NCBI GenBank assembly: GCA_028868825.1
Contig: JAGWTU010000014.1
Coordinates: forward strand, 52,865-116,864
Length of the DNA stretch: 64,000 nucleotides
From: Burkholderiales bacterium
GTDB taxonomy: Bacteria; Pseudomonadota; Gammaproteobacteria; Burkholderiales; Burkholderiaceae_C
Reading direction: 5' to 3'
Shown: in pieces, positions 54,508-64,000 of the stretch
Layout: the number at the start of each line of letters is the position of its first letter
How positions within the stretch are numbered: the stretch's first letter is position 1
Program-made: the position numbers and the translations under genes
Notes under the pieces: generated by a model
The model's input: only the letters and a program-made list of their open reading frames with translations
Told to the model about the DNA's origin: nothing
Database searches by the model: none

Positions 54508-55500
54508 ATGGCCAAGGCCATCCGTTTCGACCGCATCGGCGACGCCGACGTGCTGCACCTCGACACCGTCGAGGTCGGTGAACCCGGTCCCGGCCAGGCA
54601 CGCGTGCGGCACACCTATATCGCGGTCAATTTCATCGACATCTATTTCCGCATCGGGCGCTATCCGCTGGCGCTGCCCAACGGCCTGGGCTCGGACGCGG
54701 TCGGCGTCGTCGAGGCGGTGGGCGCCGGCGTCACCGACATCCAGCCGGGCGATCGCGTCGGCTATCTGCTCGGCCCCCAGGGCGCCTATGCCGATGTGCG
54801 CGTGATGCCGGCCGACGTGCTGATCCCGCTGCCCGATGGCGTCAGCGACCGCACGGCATCGACGCTGATGATGAAGGGCATGACGGCGCAATACCTGTTC
54901 CGCCAGGTCTATCCGCTGAACGGCGGCGAGACGATCCTCTACCACGCCGCCGCCGGCGGTGTCGGCCTCATCGCCTGCCAATGGGCGCGCGCGATCGGGG
55001 TGACGATGATCGGCACCGTCAGCACGGAGGCCAAGGCCGAGGTCGCGCGAGCCAACGGCTGCGCGCACACCATCGTCACCGGCGGCATGACGCCCGAGGA
55101 GCTGACGCGCGAGATCCCGAAACGCGTGCGCGAGATCACCGGCGGCAAGGGCGTGCCGGTGGTCTACGACTCGGTCGGCAAGGACACGTTGACGGCTTCG
55201 CTCGACAGCCTGCGGCTGCGCGGCCACATGGTGAGCAACGGCACGAGTTCGGGCCCGGTGGTGATCGACACGATGCAGCTCGCGGTCAAGGGATCGATCT
55301 GGATCACGCGACCGGCGATGGTCCATTACGCGACCCCGCGCCCGCAGATGCTGGCGATGGCCGACGAGCTGTTCGGCCATGTGCTGGCCGGCCGCATCAC
55401 CGGCGAGCCGAAGCAGGAATGGGCGCTGGCCGATGCGGCGAAGGCGCATCGCGCGCTCGAATCGCGGCAGACCACCGGCGCCACCGTGCTCGTGCCCTGA
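54508..55500 (+). CDS. NADPH:quinone oxidoreductase
   Basis: AKAIRFDRIGDADVLHLDTVEVGEPGPGQARVRHTYIAVNFIDIYFRIGRYP...ILYHAAAGGVGLIACQWA. Confidence 0.92.
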   Translation: MAKAIRFDRIGDADVLHLDTVEVGEPGPGQARVRHTYIAVNFIDIYFRIGRYPLALPNGLGSDAVGVVEAVGAGVTDIQPGDRVGYLLGPQGAYADVRVMPADVLIPLPDGVSDRTASTLMMKGMTAQYLFRQVYPLNGGETILYHAAAGGVGLIACQWARAIGVTMIGTVSTEAKAEVARANGCAHTIVTGGMTPEELTREIPKRVREITGGKGVPVVYDSVGKDTLTASLDSLRLRGHMVSNGTSSGPVVIDTMQLAVKGSIWITRPAMVHYATPRPQMLAMADELFGHVLAGRITGEPKQEWALADAAKAHRALESRQTTGATVLVP

Positions 55501-55510
55501 GCCGACGACC

Positions 55511-56845
55511 ATGGCCGTCGCCCCGCCGCTGCAGGAAGCTTCACCGCAGGAAGGCTACCTGTTCGGCCGCGGACCGGCCTGGTTCGCCTTCGCGATGACG
55601 CTGGCGCTGATGACCTTCGACTATGTCGACCGCCAGATCATCGTCTCGCTGTTCCCCTATTTGAAGGCCGAATGGGCGCTGACCGACAAGCAGCTCGGCG
55701 CGCTGGCCTCGGTGGTCTCGGTCACCGTCGCGATCGGCGCCGTGCCGATCGCGCTGTTCGCCGACCGCGTCAGCCGCGTCAAGAGCATCGCCGCCATGGC
55801 CGCCATCTGGAGCCTGGCCACGCTGAGCTGCGGCATGGCGCGCAACTACGGCATGCTGCTGGCCGCGCGGGGCGCGATCGGTCTGGGCGAGGCGGGCTAC
55901 GGTTCGGTCGGATCGGCGCTGATCGCCAGCCATTTCCCGAGCCGGCTGCGCAGTTCGGTGATGGCGTCGTTCTTCGCCTCGTCGGCCGTCGGTTCGGTCG
56001 TCGGCGTCATGCTCGGCGGCCTGATCGCCGCGCGCTGGGGCTGGCAGGCGGCATTCGGCATCGTCGGCCTGCCCGGACTCGTGCTGGCGCTGCTGTATCT
56101 GAAGGTGCGCGACTACCGCACCGTCGCGCTGGCCCCGGCGGCGGGCGCGGCGGCCGGGACGCAGGCCGGCCCGTTGCGCCACGTCGTGCACATGCTCACG
56201 CACACGCGCACGCTGCTGTGGGTGTGCATCGGCGGCCCGGCGCAGCTCATCGTCGTCTCGGCGCTGTGGGCCTGGCTGCCGAGCTATCTCAATCGCCTGC
56301 ATGGCGTCGCGCCGGCGCAGGCCGGCATGCAGGCGGCGCTGGTCGTGCTCGCCGGCGCCGCCGGCGGCGTGATCTGGGGCGCGGTGATCGACCGCGCCGG
56401 CGGGCAGCAGCCGCGCCGCAAGCTCGCGACGCTGGCGCTGCTGTGCATCGCCTCGGGCATCGTGCTCGCCAGCGCTTTCGCATTCACCTTCGAGCCGCGT
56501 ACGCAGTTCGCGCTGACGCTGTTCGGCGGCTTCCTGGCCACCTGCACCTCGGGCCCGGCGACGGCGATCGTCATCGACGTCATCCATCCCGGCGTGCGCG
56601 CCACCGGCTGCGCCGTCTTCGCCCTCGTGCAGAACCTGTTCGGCCTGGCCGTCGGCCCCTTCCTCGCCGGCGTGCTCTCGGACGCCTGGGGACTGGTGCC
56701 CGCGCTGACGATCACGCCGGTGTTCTCGCTGCTGGCCGCGACGGCCTTCCTGCTCGCCGGCCGCAGCTACGAGGCCGAGAAGGCGCGCACGACCGCGGCC
56801 ATCGCGCTCGAGGCCGAAGGCCGGCTGCGCGTCGGCCTGGCCTGA
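55511..56845 (+). CDS. MFS transporter
   Basis: MTLALMTFDYVDRQIIVSLFPYLKAEWALTDKQLGALASVVSVTVAIGAVPIALFADRVSRVK. Confidence 0.9.
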   Translation: MAVAPPLQEASPQEGYLFGRGPAWFAFAMTLALMTFDYVDRQIIVSLFPYLKAEWALTDKQLGALASVVSVTVAIGAVPIALFADRVSRVKSIAAMAAIWSLATLSCGMARNYGMLLAARGAIGLGEAGYGSVGSALIASHFPSRLRSSVMASFFASSAVGSVVGVMLGGLIAARWGWQAAFGIVGLPGLVLALLYLKVRDYRTVALAPAAGAAAGTQAGPLRHVVHMLTHTRTLLWVCIGGPAQLIVVSALWAWLPSYLNRLHGVAPAQAGMQAALVVLAGAAGGVIWGAVIDRAGGQQPRRKLATLALLCIASGIVLASAFAFTFEPRTQFALTLFGGFLATCTSGPATAIVIDVIHPGVRATGCAVFALVQNLFGLAVGPFLAGVLSDAWGLVPALTITPVFSLLAATAFLLAGRSYEAEKARTTAAIALEAEGRLRVGLA

Positions 56846-56871
56846 TCCCCATTCGCATTGCAGGAGTGAAG

Positions 56872-58530
56872 ATGCTTGGATCGATGATGCAGCAGCCGCT
56901 GCTGATCTCGTCGCTGCTGACCCATGCCGAGCGCCACCATGGCGACGTGCAGGTGGTCTCGCGCCGCGTCGAGGGCGATGTCCACCGCCAGACCTACCGC
57001 GAACTCGCGGCGCGCTCGCGCCGCATGGCCAACGCGCTGGCCGCGCGCGGCGTGGCAGCGGGCGACCGCGTCGCCACGCTGGCCTGGAACGGCTACCGCC
57101 ACATGGAGCTGTACTACGCCGTCTCGGGATCGGGCGCGGTGCTGCACACGATCAATCCGCGGCTGCATCCCGAGCAGGTCGCGTGGATCGCCGACCATGC
57201 CGAGGACCGCATCCTGTTCTTCGACCTGACGTTCCTGCCGCTGGTCGAAGCGGTGGCCGCGCGCACGAAGTCGATCCGGGCCTATGTCGCGATGACCGAT
57301 CGCGCGCACATGCCGGAGACGAGCAAGGTGCCGGACCTGCTGTGCTACGAAGACCTGATTGCCGGCGCCAGCGAGCGCTACACGTGGCCGGTGTTCGACG
57401 AGAACGCGCCCTCGTCGCTGTGCTACACGTCGGGGACGACGGGCAACCCCAAGGGCGTGCTCTACAGCCACCGCTCGACCATCCTCCACACCTATGCGGC
57501 GGCGCTGCCCGATGCGCTGAACTGCTCGGCGCGCGACACGATCCTGCCCGTCGTGCCGATGTTCCATGTCAACGCCTGGGGGCTGCCCTATGCGGCCTGC
57601 ATGGTCGGCGCCAAGCTCGTGTTCCCGGGCCCGCATCTGGACGGCAAGAGCCTGTACGAGCTGTTCGAGTCCGAGGGTGTGACCGTGTCGGCCGGCGTGC
57701 CCACCGTGTGGCAGGGATTGCTGGCCCATGTCGAGGCCCACGGGCTGAAGTTCAGCACCATGCACCGCACCATCATCGGCGGCTCGGCCTGCCCGCCGGC
57801 GATGATGCGCGATTTCCAGCAGCGTCACGGCGTGCAGGTGCTGCACGCCTGGGGCATGACCGAGATGAGTCCGCTCGGCACCGTCTGCGCGCTGCGGTCC
57901 CGGCACGCTGCCCTGCCCGAAGAACAGCGCATGGCCGTGCAGCTCAAGCAGGGGCGTGCGGTCTACGGCGTCGACATGAAGATCGTCGATGCCGAAGGCG
58001 CCGAACTGCCGCAGGACGGCAAGGCCGCGGGCGAGCTGCTGGTGCGCGGGCCCTGGATCGTCTCCCGGTACTTCAACAGCGAAGACGATCCGCTCGTCTA
58101 CGCCGATGGCGTCGGCTGGTTCCCGACCGGCGATGTCAGCACGATCGACGCCGACGGCTATATGCAGATCACCGACCGCAGCAAGGACGTCATCAAGTCC
58201 GGCGGTGAATGGATAGGCTCGATCGACCTCGAGAACATCGCGATGTCGCATCCGGCTGTCGCCACCGCGGCCTGCATCGGCGTCAAGCATCCGAAGTGGG
58301 ACGAGCGCCCGCTGCTGGTCGTCGTCAGGAAGCCCGGCGCCGAAGTGACGCGCGAGCAGCTGCTGGCCTTCTACGAGGGCAAGGTCGCCCGCTGGTGGAC
58401 GCCCGACGATGTCGTCTTCGTCGACGCGATCCCGCTGGGCGCCACCGGCAAGATGCAGAAGACCAGATTGCGCGAGCAATTCGCGAATCACGAATTACCG
58501 GGCGCCGGCGCCGTGCGCCCGCATGCCTGA
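56872..58530 (+). CDS. Fatty-acyl/medium-long-chain-acid CoA ligase (AMP-forming)
   Basis: [71 protein letters not shown]. Confidence 0.93.
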   Translation: MLGSMMQQPLLISSLLTHAERHHGDVQVVSRRVEGDVHRQTYRELAARSRRMANALAARGVAAGDRVATLAWNGYRHMELYYAVSGSGAVLHTINPRLHPEQVAWIADHAEDRILFFDLTFLPLVEAVAARTKSIRAYVAMTDRAHMPETSKVPDLLCYEDLIAGASERYTWPVFDENAPSSLCYTSGTTGNPKGVLYSHRSTILHTYAAALPDALNCSARDTILPVVPMFHVNAWGLPYAACMVGAKLVFPGPHLDGKSLYELFESEGVTVSAGVPTVWQGLLAHVEAHGLKFSTMHRTIIGGSACPPAMMRDFQQRHGVQVLHAWGMTEMSPLGTVCALRSRHAALPEEQRMAVQLKQGRAVYGVDMKIVDAEGAELPQDGKAAGELLVRGPWIVSRYFNSEDDPLVYADGVGWFPTGDVSTIDADGYMQITDRSKDVIKSGGEWIGSIDLENIAMSHPAVATAACIGVKHPKWDERPLLVVVRKPGAEVTREQLLAFYEGKVARWWTPDDVVFVDAIPLGATGKMQKTRLREQFANHELPGAGAVRPHA

Positions 58531-58539
58531 GGAGAGAAC

Positions 58540-59319
58540 ATGAGCTTGAAGCAATTGCTGGATCTGAGCGGCCGCGTCGCAGTCGTCACCGGCGGATCGC
58601 GCGGCCTGGGCCTGCAGATGGCCGAGGTGCTGGGTGAGCTCGGCGCCCGCGTCGCCATCACGGCACGCAAGGCCGACGAACTGGCGCAGGCGAAGGCGCA
58701 CCTGGCGGCGCAGGGCATCGAGGCCTTGCCGCTCGTGTGCGACATGGGCGACCTGGCTGCGATTCCCGGGATGGTGAGCCAGGTCATCGCCACGCTGGGG
58801 CCGATAGACATCCTCGTCAACAACGCCGGCATGGCCTGGGGCGCGCCCACCGCCGAGCACTCGCTGGCGGCCTGGGAGCGGGTGATGACGCTCAACGTCA
58901 GCGCCATCTTCGTCGCCACGCAGGAGATAGGCCGGCGCTGCATGATCCCGCGGCGCAGCGGCAAGGTGATCAACATCGCCTCGATCCAGGGGCTGTCGGG
59001 CGGCTACCCCGAGGGCGCGCCGACGATCGCCTACAGCGCCAGCAAGGGCGCGGTCGTCAACATGACGCGCATGCTCGCAAACGAATGGGCGGCGCACGAC
59101 ATCAACGTCAACGCGATCGCACCGGGATTCTTCGCGACGAAGATGACGCAGGCCATCCTCGATCGCGACCACGACCGGACCGCCGCGCGCGCGCCGCTGG
59201 GCCGCACCGGCGGGCCCGAAGACCTCAAGGGCGTGACCGCGCTGCTGGCGTCCGATGCGGCCGCGTACATCACGGGTCAGATCATCGCCGTCGACGGCGG
59301 CTTGACGGCGGCGTTCTGA
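58540..59319 (+). CDS. SDR-family oxidoreductase
   Basis: GRVAVVTGGSRGLGLQMAEVL; NNAGMAWGAP; YSASKGAVVNMTR; TGQIIAVDGGLTA. Confidence 0.92.
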   Translation: MSLKQLLDLSGRVAVVTGGSRGLGLQMAEVLGELGARVAITARKADELAQAKAHLAAQGIEALPLVCDMGDLAAIPGMVSQVIATLGPIDILVNNAGMAWGAPTAEHSLAAWERVMTLNVSAIFVATQEIGRRCMIPRRSGKVINIASIQGLSGGYPEGAPTIAYSASKGAVVNMTRMLANEWAAHDINVNAIAPGFFATKMTQAILDRDHDRTAARAPLGRTGGPEDLKGVTALLASDAAAYITGQIIAVDGGLTAAF

Positions 59320-59321
59320 AA

Positions 59322-60179
59322 ATGAACAACGCAACAGCCTGGAACCTGGGCGGCAGGACCGCCGTCATCACGGGCGCCGCGAGCGGCTTCGGGCGCGAGC
59401 TGGCCCTGGTCTGCCGCGATGCGGGCATGCAGCTCGTGCTCGCCGACGTCGACGAGGCGGGCCTGGCGCAGACGCTGGCGCTGACGGGTCTGGCGCCGGC
59501 ACGGGCCGTCACGCAGCGCTGCGACGTGTCGAGGGCCGACGACGTCGATCGCCTCGCACGCCTGGCGCAGCAGCGCTTCGGCGGCGCGCATGTGCTGTTC
59601 AACAACGCCGGCGTGCTGGCGGCCGGGCCGATCTGGAAGGCCACGCCCCAGGACTGGAACTGGGTCTTCGGCGTCAACGTCATGGGCGTGGCCCACGGTG
59701 TGCGCAGCTTCGTGCCGGCGATGCTCGATCGCGGCGAGCCCGCCTGGGTCGTCAATGTGGCCTCGGCTGCCGGGCTGCTGTGTCCGCCGGACCTGGGTGT
59801 CTACAGCGCGAGCAAGCATGCGGTCGTCGCGATCTCGGAATGCCTGCATCACGAACTGGCGGCCAGCGGCAAGCCGGTCGGCGTGTCGGTGCTGTGCCCA
59901 TCGTTCGTCGACACCGGGATCGCCGATGCCGACCGCCAACGCCCCGCCTCGCTCGACGACGCCAATCCGGAGCAGGCGGCCACGATCGCGCGCATCCGCA
60001 AGGCCACGCGCGGCGGCACGCTGAGCGCCGCCCAGGTGGCGCAATGCACGCTCGAAGCCGTGCGGGCGCGGCGCTTCTACGTGCTGCCGCACGACAAGGT
60101 CGTGCCGGCCGTCGCCCAGCGGCTGGCCGCTCTCATCGCCGGCGACGCGCCGGTGGACGCGCGCGCGTCGCCGCGTTGA
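59322..60179 (+). CDS. SDR-family oxidoreductase
   Basis: GGRTAVITGAASGFGRELALVC; LFNNAGVLAAGPIW; YSASKHAVVAISECLHHEL. Confidence 0.92.
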   Translation: MNNATAWNLGGRTAVITGAASGFGRELALVCRDAGMQLVLADVDEAGLAQTLALTGLAPARAVTQRCDVSRADDVDRLARLAQQRFGGAHVLFNNAGVLAAGPIWKATPQDWNWVFGVNVMGVAHGVRSFVPAMLDRGEPAWVVNVASAAGLLCPPDLGVYSASKHAVVAISECLHHELAASGKPVGVSVLCPSFVDTGIADADRQRPASLDDANPEQAATIARIRKATRGGTLSAAQVAQCTLEAVRARRFYVLPHDKVVPAVAQRLAALIAGDAPVDARASPR

Positions 60180-60237
60180 GGCCGCGCGCCGCGCGGCATC
60201 GCCCAGCCCCTCACGACCACACCTGGGAACCGAAGCC

Positions 60238-62034
60238 ATGACCACCACCATCAGCGAACGCGAGCTGGAATTCCTGCTCTACGAATTCCTCGACACCGAG
60301 GCGCTGCTGCAACGACCGCGTTATGCCGAGCATTCGCGTGAAGTCTTCGATGCGACGCTGGCAACGGCGCGCCGCATCGCCGAAGAGCGCTTCGCGCCCT
60401 ACCTGCGCCAGGGCGACGAGCAGGAGCCCTCGTTCGTCGACGGCCGCGCCGAGGTCATGGCACCCAACGGCCCCGCCTGGCGGGCATTGGCCGAGGCCGG
60501 ATTCCTCAATGCGCATTGGGACGCCGACGAAGGCGGCCTGCAATTGCCCGAGGTCGTGCTGCGCGCGGCGATGAGCGCCTTCTACGCGGCCAACGTCGGC
60601 ATTGCTTCCTACGCGATGCTGACGATAGGCGCGGCCAACCTGCTGCGTACCTTCGGCACCCCGGCGCTTAAGGACCGTTACCTCGAGGCGATGGGCGACG
60701 GCCGCCACGCCGGCACGATGGCGCTGACCGAGCCCGGGCAGGGTTCTGCCCTGGGCGACATCAAGACGACGGCCGTGCCGCAGGCCGACGGCAGCTACCG
60801 CCTGTTCGGCCAGAAGATGTTCATCTCGGGCGGCGACCAGAACTTCACCGGGAACATCGTCCATATGGTGCTGGCGCGCATCCAGGACGCGCCGGCCGGC
60901 GTCAAGGGCATCTCGCTCTTCCTCGTTCCGAAGGTGCTGCCGGGCGAACAAGGCGCGGCGGGCGTCCGCAACGACGTCGCGCTCGCCGGACTGCTGCACA
61001 AGATGGGCTGGCGCGCGACGACCTCGACCGTGCTCTCGTTCGGCGAGGCCGGTGGCGCCGTCGGCTGGCTCGTCGGGCGCGAGCACCAGGGCCTGGCGCA
61101 TATGTTCCAGATGATGAACGAGGCGCGCATCGGCGTCGGCGTGATGGCGGCCTGCATCGCCTGGCGCGGCTACGCCGAATCGCTGGCCTATGCGCGGGAG
61201 CGTCCGCAGGGTCGGTTGCCCTCTTGCAAGGACCCGCTGTCGCCACAGGTCAAGCTCGTCGCGCATGCCGACGTGCGCCGCCTGCTGCTGGCGCAGAAGG
61301 TCTACGCCGAAGGCAGCCTGGCGCTGTGTCTTTACGCCTGCAGCCTGTTCGAGGATCAGCACAGCCACCCGCAGCCGCAGGCGCGCGCCGACGCCCGGCG
61401 GCTGCTGGACGTGCTCACGCCGGTGGTCAAGTCCTGGCCCGCCCGTTACGGCGCGACGTCCAACGACATGGCGATCCAGGTGCTGGGCGGCGCCGGCTAC
61501 ACGCGCGACTATCCGCTCGAGCAGCTGTACCGCGACCAGCGCCTGAACATGATCCACGAGGGCGCCGAGGCGATCCAGGGCATCGACCTGCTCGGGCGCA
61601 AGGTGGTGATGGACGACGGCGCGGCGCTGCGCCTGTTCGTCGAGACCGTGCACCGCGACCGCGCGCTCGCGAGCGAGGCCGGCCTGGCCGACGAAGCGGC
61701 AGCGCTCGGCGCCGCGCTCGATTGCCTGACCGCGACGACCGCCGTGCTGACCGAGCGGCTGCGCAACGATCCCGACCTGGCGCTGGCCAATGCCACCGTC
61801 TACCTCGACGTCTTCGGCCGCATCGCCGCGGGCTGGATCTGGCTGCAGCAGGGACGCGTCGCGGCGCTGGCGCTGGAGGGCGCCTCGGCCGGCAGGGCCG
61901 ATCACTACCGCGGCAAGCTGCAGGCGATGCGCTATTTCTTCCGCTGGGAGTTGCCGCAGACGCAAGCCCAGTGCGAGCTGCTGACGCGCCTGGACCGCAG
62001 CGCGCTGGACATGCAGGACGACTGGTTCGTCTGA
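60238..62034 (+). CDS. Acyl-CoA dehydrogenase (long, C-terminal extension type)
   Basis: [84 protein letters not shown]; 598 aa. Confidence 0.92.
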   Translation: MTTTISERELEFLLYEFLDTEALLQRPRYAEHSREVFDATLATARRIAEERFAPYLRQGDEQEPSFVDGRAEVMAPNGPAWRALAEAGFLNAHWDADEGGLQLPEVVLRAAMSAFYAANVGIASYAMLTIGAANLLRTFGTPALKDRYLEAMGDGRHAGTMALTEPGQGSALGDIKTTAVPQADGSYRLFGQKMFISGGDQNFTGNIVHMVLARIQDAPAGVKGISLFLVPKVLPGEQGAAGVRNDVALAGLLHKMGWRATTSTVLSFGEAGGAVGWLVGREHQGLAHMFQMMNEARIGVGVMAACIAWRGYAESLAYARERPQGRLPSCKDPLSPQVKLVAHADVRRLLLAQKVYAEGSLALCLYACSLFEDQHSHPQPQARADARRLLDVLTPVVKSWPARYGATSNDMAIQVLGGAGYTRDYPLEQLYRDQRLNMIHEGAEAIQGIDLLGRKVVMDDGAALRLFVETVHRDRALASEAGLADEAAALGAALDCLTATTAVLTERLRNDPDLALANATVYLDVFGRIAAGWIWLQQGRVAALALEGASAGRADHYRGKLQAMRYFFRWELPQTQAQCELLTRLDRSALDMQDDWFV

Positions 62035-62081
62035 ACCGCCGCGCCCTGCTTCTTCTTCGCATCAAACCGTCAAGGGAATCC

Positions 62082-63269
62082 ATGAAACAAGCCGTCATCG
62101 TCTCGGTCGCGCGCACGCCGATCGGCCGCGCCTACAAGGGCGCCTTCAACGCCATCAAGTCCCCCACGCTGCTCGGTCATGCCCTGCGGCATGCGGTGGC
62201 ACGCAGCGGCGTCGAGCCGGGCGAGATCGACGACGTCGTCGTCGGCACCGTGCTCGCCGCCGGCACGGCCGGCATGAATCTCGCGCGCAACGCGGCGCTG
62301 GCGGCCGGACTCGGCATCGGCGCCGCCGGCCAGACGATAGACCGTCAATGCGCCTCGGGCCTGATGGCCATCGCGACCGCGGCCAAGCAGATCATCGTCG
62401 ACGGCATGCGCGTCGTCGTCGCCGGCGGCCAGGAGAACATCTCGGCCGTGCAGCAGCGCTATTTCGAATGGGCGGCTGCCGAGGCGGATGCGTCGGTGAT
62501 CGCGCAATCGCCGCAGGCCTATATGCCGATGCTGCAGACGGCCGAATTCGTCGCCCGGAAATACGGCATCGGCCGCGAGGCCCAGGATGCCTACGCGCTG
62601 CAATCGCAGCAGCGCACGGCGGCGGCGCAGCTGGCCGGGCGCTTCGATGCCGAGATCGTGCCGCTGCCATCGCGCATGGCCGTCGTCGACAAGGCCACGC
62701 AACAGGTCGGCTGGCGCGAAGTGACGCTGACCCAGGACGAAGGCAACCGCCCCGAGACGACGGCGGCCAGCCTGGCCGCGCTCAAGCCGGTGATCGAGGG
62801 CGGCAGCATCACGGCGGGCAATGCGAGCCAGCTTTCCGACGGCGCCGCGGCCTGCGTGCTGATGGACGAGGCGCTCGCGGCGCAGCGCGGCCTGGTGCCG
62901 CTGGGCGTCTACCGCGGCATCGCCGTGGCCGGACTCGCGCCCGAGGAGATGGGCATCGGCCCGGTGCTGGCCGTCCCCAAGCTGCTGAAGCAACAGGGCC
63001 TGCGCGTCGACGATGTCGACCTCTGGGAGCTGAACGAGGCCTTCGCCTGCCAGGCCCTGTATTGCCGCGACAAGCTCGGCATCGACCCCGAACGCTACAA
63101 CGTCGACGGCGGCGGCATCTCGGTCGGGCACCCCTATGGCATGACGGGCGCGCGGCTCGTCGGCCATGCGCTGATCGAAGGGCGCCGGCGCGGCGCCCGC
63201 TACGTCGTCGTGACGATGTGCGTGGGCGGCGGCATGGGCGCCGCCGGCCTGTTCGAGATACCGCGATGA
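62082..63269 (+). CDS. Acetyl-CoA acetyltransferase (thiolase)
   Basis: [69 protein letters not shown]. Confidence 0.93.
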   Translation: MKQAVIVSVARTPIGRAYKGAFNAIKSPTLLGHALRHAVARSGVEPGEIDDVVVGTVLAAGTAGMNLARNAALAAGLGIGAAGQTIDRQCASGLMAIATAAKQIIVDGMRVVVAGGQENISAVQQRYFEWAAAEADASVIAQSPQAYMPMLQTAEFVARKYGIGREAQDAYALQSQQRTAAAQLAGRFDAEIVPLPSRMAVVDKATQQVGWREVTLTQDEGNRPETTAASLAALKPVIEGGSITAGNASQLSDGAAACVLMDEALAAQRGLVPLGVYRGIAVAGLAPEEMGIGPVLAVPKLLKQQGLRVDDVDLWELNEAFACQALYCRDKLGIDPERYNVDGGGISVGHPYGMTGARLVGHALIEGRRRGARYVVVTMCVGGGMGAAGLFEIPR

Positions 63270-64000
63270 GCGGGCAAGCAAGCGCTGCCGATCGAGACCG
63301 CATGCGTGAAAGAACTGCGATGAACAACCCCGTGAAATCGACCCTGGACGACGGCATCCTGACGATCGAGATCGACCATCCGCCCGTCAACGCGCTGGCA
63401 CTGCCGGTGCGCGCCGGCCTGCTGGCGGCGATGGAAGCGGCGCGCACCGATGCGCGGGTGCAGGCCGTGATCCTGCAGACGGCGGGCCGCACCTTCGTGG
63501 CCGGCGGCGACATCGGCGAATTCGCCGAACCGAAGATGATCGATCCGCACAACAACCATGTCTTCGCCGCGATGGAGGCGCTGGACAAGCCCATCGTCGC
63601 CGCGCTGCACGGCTCGGTATTGGGCGGCGGGCTGGAATTGGCGATGGCGGCGCATTACCGCGTCGCGCTGCCGGGCACGAGGCTGGGCCTGCCCGAGGTC
63701 AAGCTGGGCATCGTGCCGGGTGCGGGCGGCACGCAGCGGCTGCCGCGCCTGGTCGGCGTGGAGACGGCGCTGGAGATGATGACCAGCGGCCGGGCGGTGG
63801 ACGCCGGGCAGGCGCTGACGATGGGCCTGCTCGACGAACTGGAGTCGGCGCCATTGCGCGATGCCGCGCTGGCGCTGGCACGCAAGGCGATCGAAGCGCA
63901 GCGCGCCGGGCAGCCTTTGCCGATCGCCAGCCGCCGTGCCATCGACAACGATGCCGCGCAGGGCGATCGCTTGGAAGCCTGGCGGCGCCGGCTGCCGGCG
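63266..64000 (+). CDS. Enoyl-CoA hydratase/isomerase (possibly start of a hydratase-dehydrogenase fusion), 3' truncated by window
   Basis: Open to window end; [23 protein letters not shown]...[11 protein letters not shown]...[53 protein letters not shown]; alternative ATG at 63320. Confidence 0.85.
   Translation, partial: MSGQASAADRDRMRERTAMNNPVKSTLDDGILTIEIDHPPVNALALPVRAGLLAAMEAARTDARVQAVILQTAGRTFVAGGDIGEFAEPKMIDPHNNHVFAAMEALDKPIVAALHGSVLGGGLELAMAAHYRVALPGTRLGLPEVKLGIVPGAGGTQRLPRLVGVETALEMMTSGRAVDAGQALTMGLLDELESAPLRDAALALARKAIEAQRAGQPLPIASRRAIDNDAAQGDRLEAWRRRLPA

Noticed and set aside
53272-55512. 746-aa minus-strand ORF across BKACE and quinone reductase
   Set aside because: Spans two convincing sense genes and their gap; His/Asp/Arg-rich antisense translation.
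55672-58530. 952-aa plus ORF starting inside the MFS gene
   Set aside because: Only its last 552 residues (from 56872) are a real CoA ligase; the N-terminal part is out-of-frame MFS sequence.
1-64000. CRISPR arrays, rRNA operons or IS elements
   Set aside because: No regularly spaced repeats, rRNA-like stretches or transposase-like ORFs were noticed on reading; the only recombinase sequences are the two integrase copies.

Overview
High-GC (probably betaproteobacterial/Burkholderiales, inferred) 64 kb window dominated by catabolic and transport gene clusters. From left to right: (i) the 3' end of an S1/P1 nuclease gene and a truncated LysR remnant; (ii) an arsenic operon, arsR-arsI-arsC-acr3-sigZ-like-arsP-like-thioredoxin; (iii) a ten-gene minus-strand operon (16.5 to 5.9 kb) coding for an NMT1/SsuA-type binding protein, MmgE/PrpD, PrpF, a ComA (phosphosulfolactate synthase)-like protein, a TrmB-family regulator, a NitT/TauT ABC transporter and TcuA/TcuB. 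This is the best candidate for an undescribed pathway, and a 43-bp dyad lies just upstream of its first gene; (iv) a LysR regulator divergent from a FAH-hydantoinase A/B-small Cys protein-porin-MFS cluster; (v) a nitronate monooxygenase and a three-gene phosphorelay (HK, single-domain RR, hybrid HK); (vi) the 3' half of a tRNA-Met(CAU) next to a tyrosine integrase, followed by a scrapyard with truncated TA genes, a subtilase, and a second, internally deleted integrase copy whose three in-frame deletions fall at short direct repeats; (vii) two diverged copies of a TauD/TfdA dioxygenase + BKACE (DUF849) gene pair; (viii) an RND/YCF48/DUF1329/DUF1302 envelope cluster, a UspA-hemerythrin fusion and a MalT-type LuxR regulator; (ix) an acyl-CoA ligase/SDR/ACAD/thiolase/enoyl-CoA hydratase beta-oxidation cluster running off the right edge. 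I saw no rRNA, intact tRNA, CRISPR array or IS element. All functional names come from reading the translations; no database search was run.
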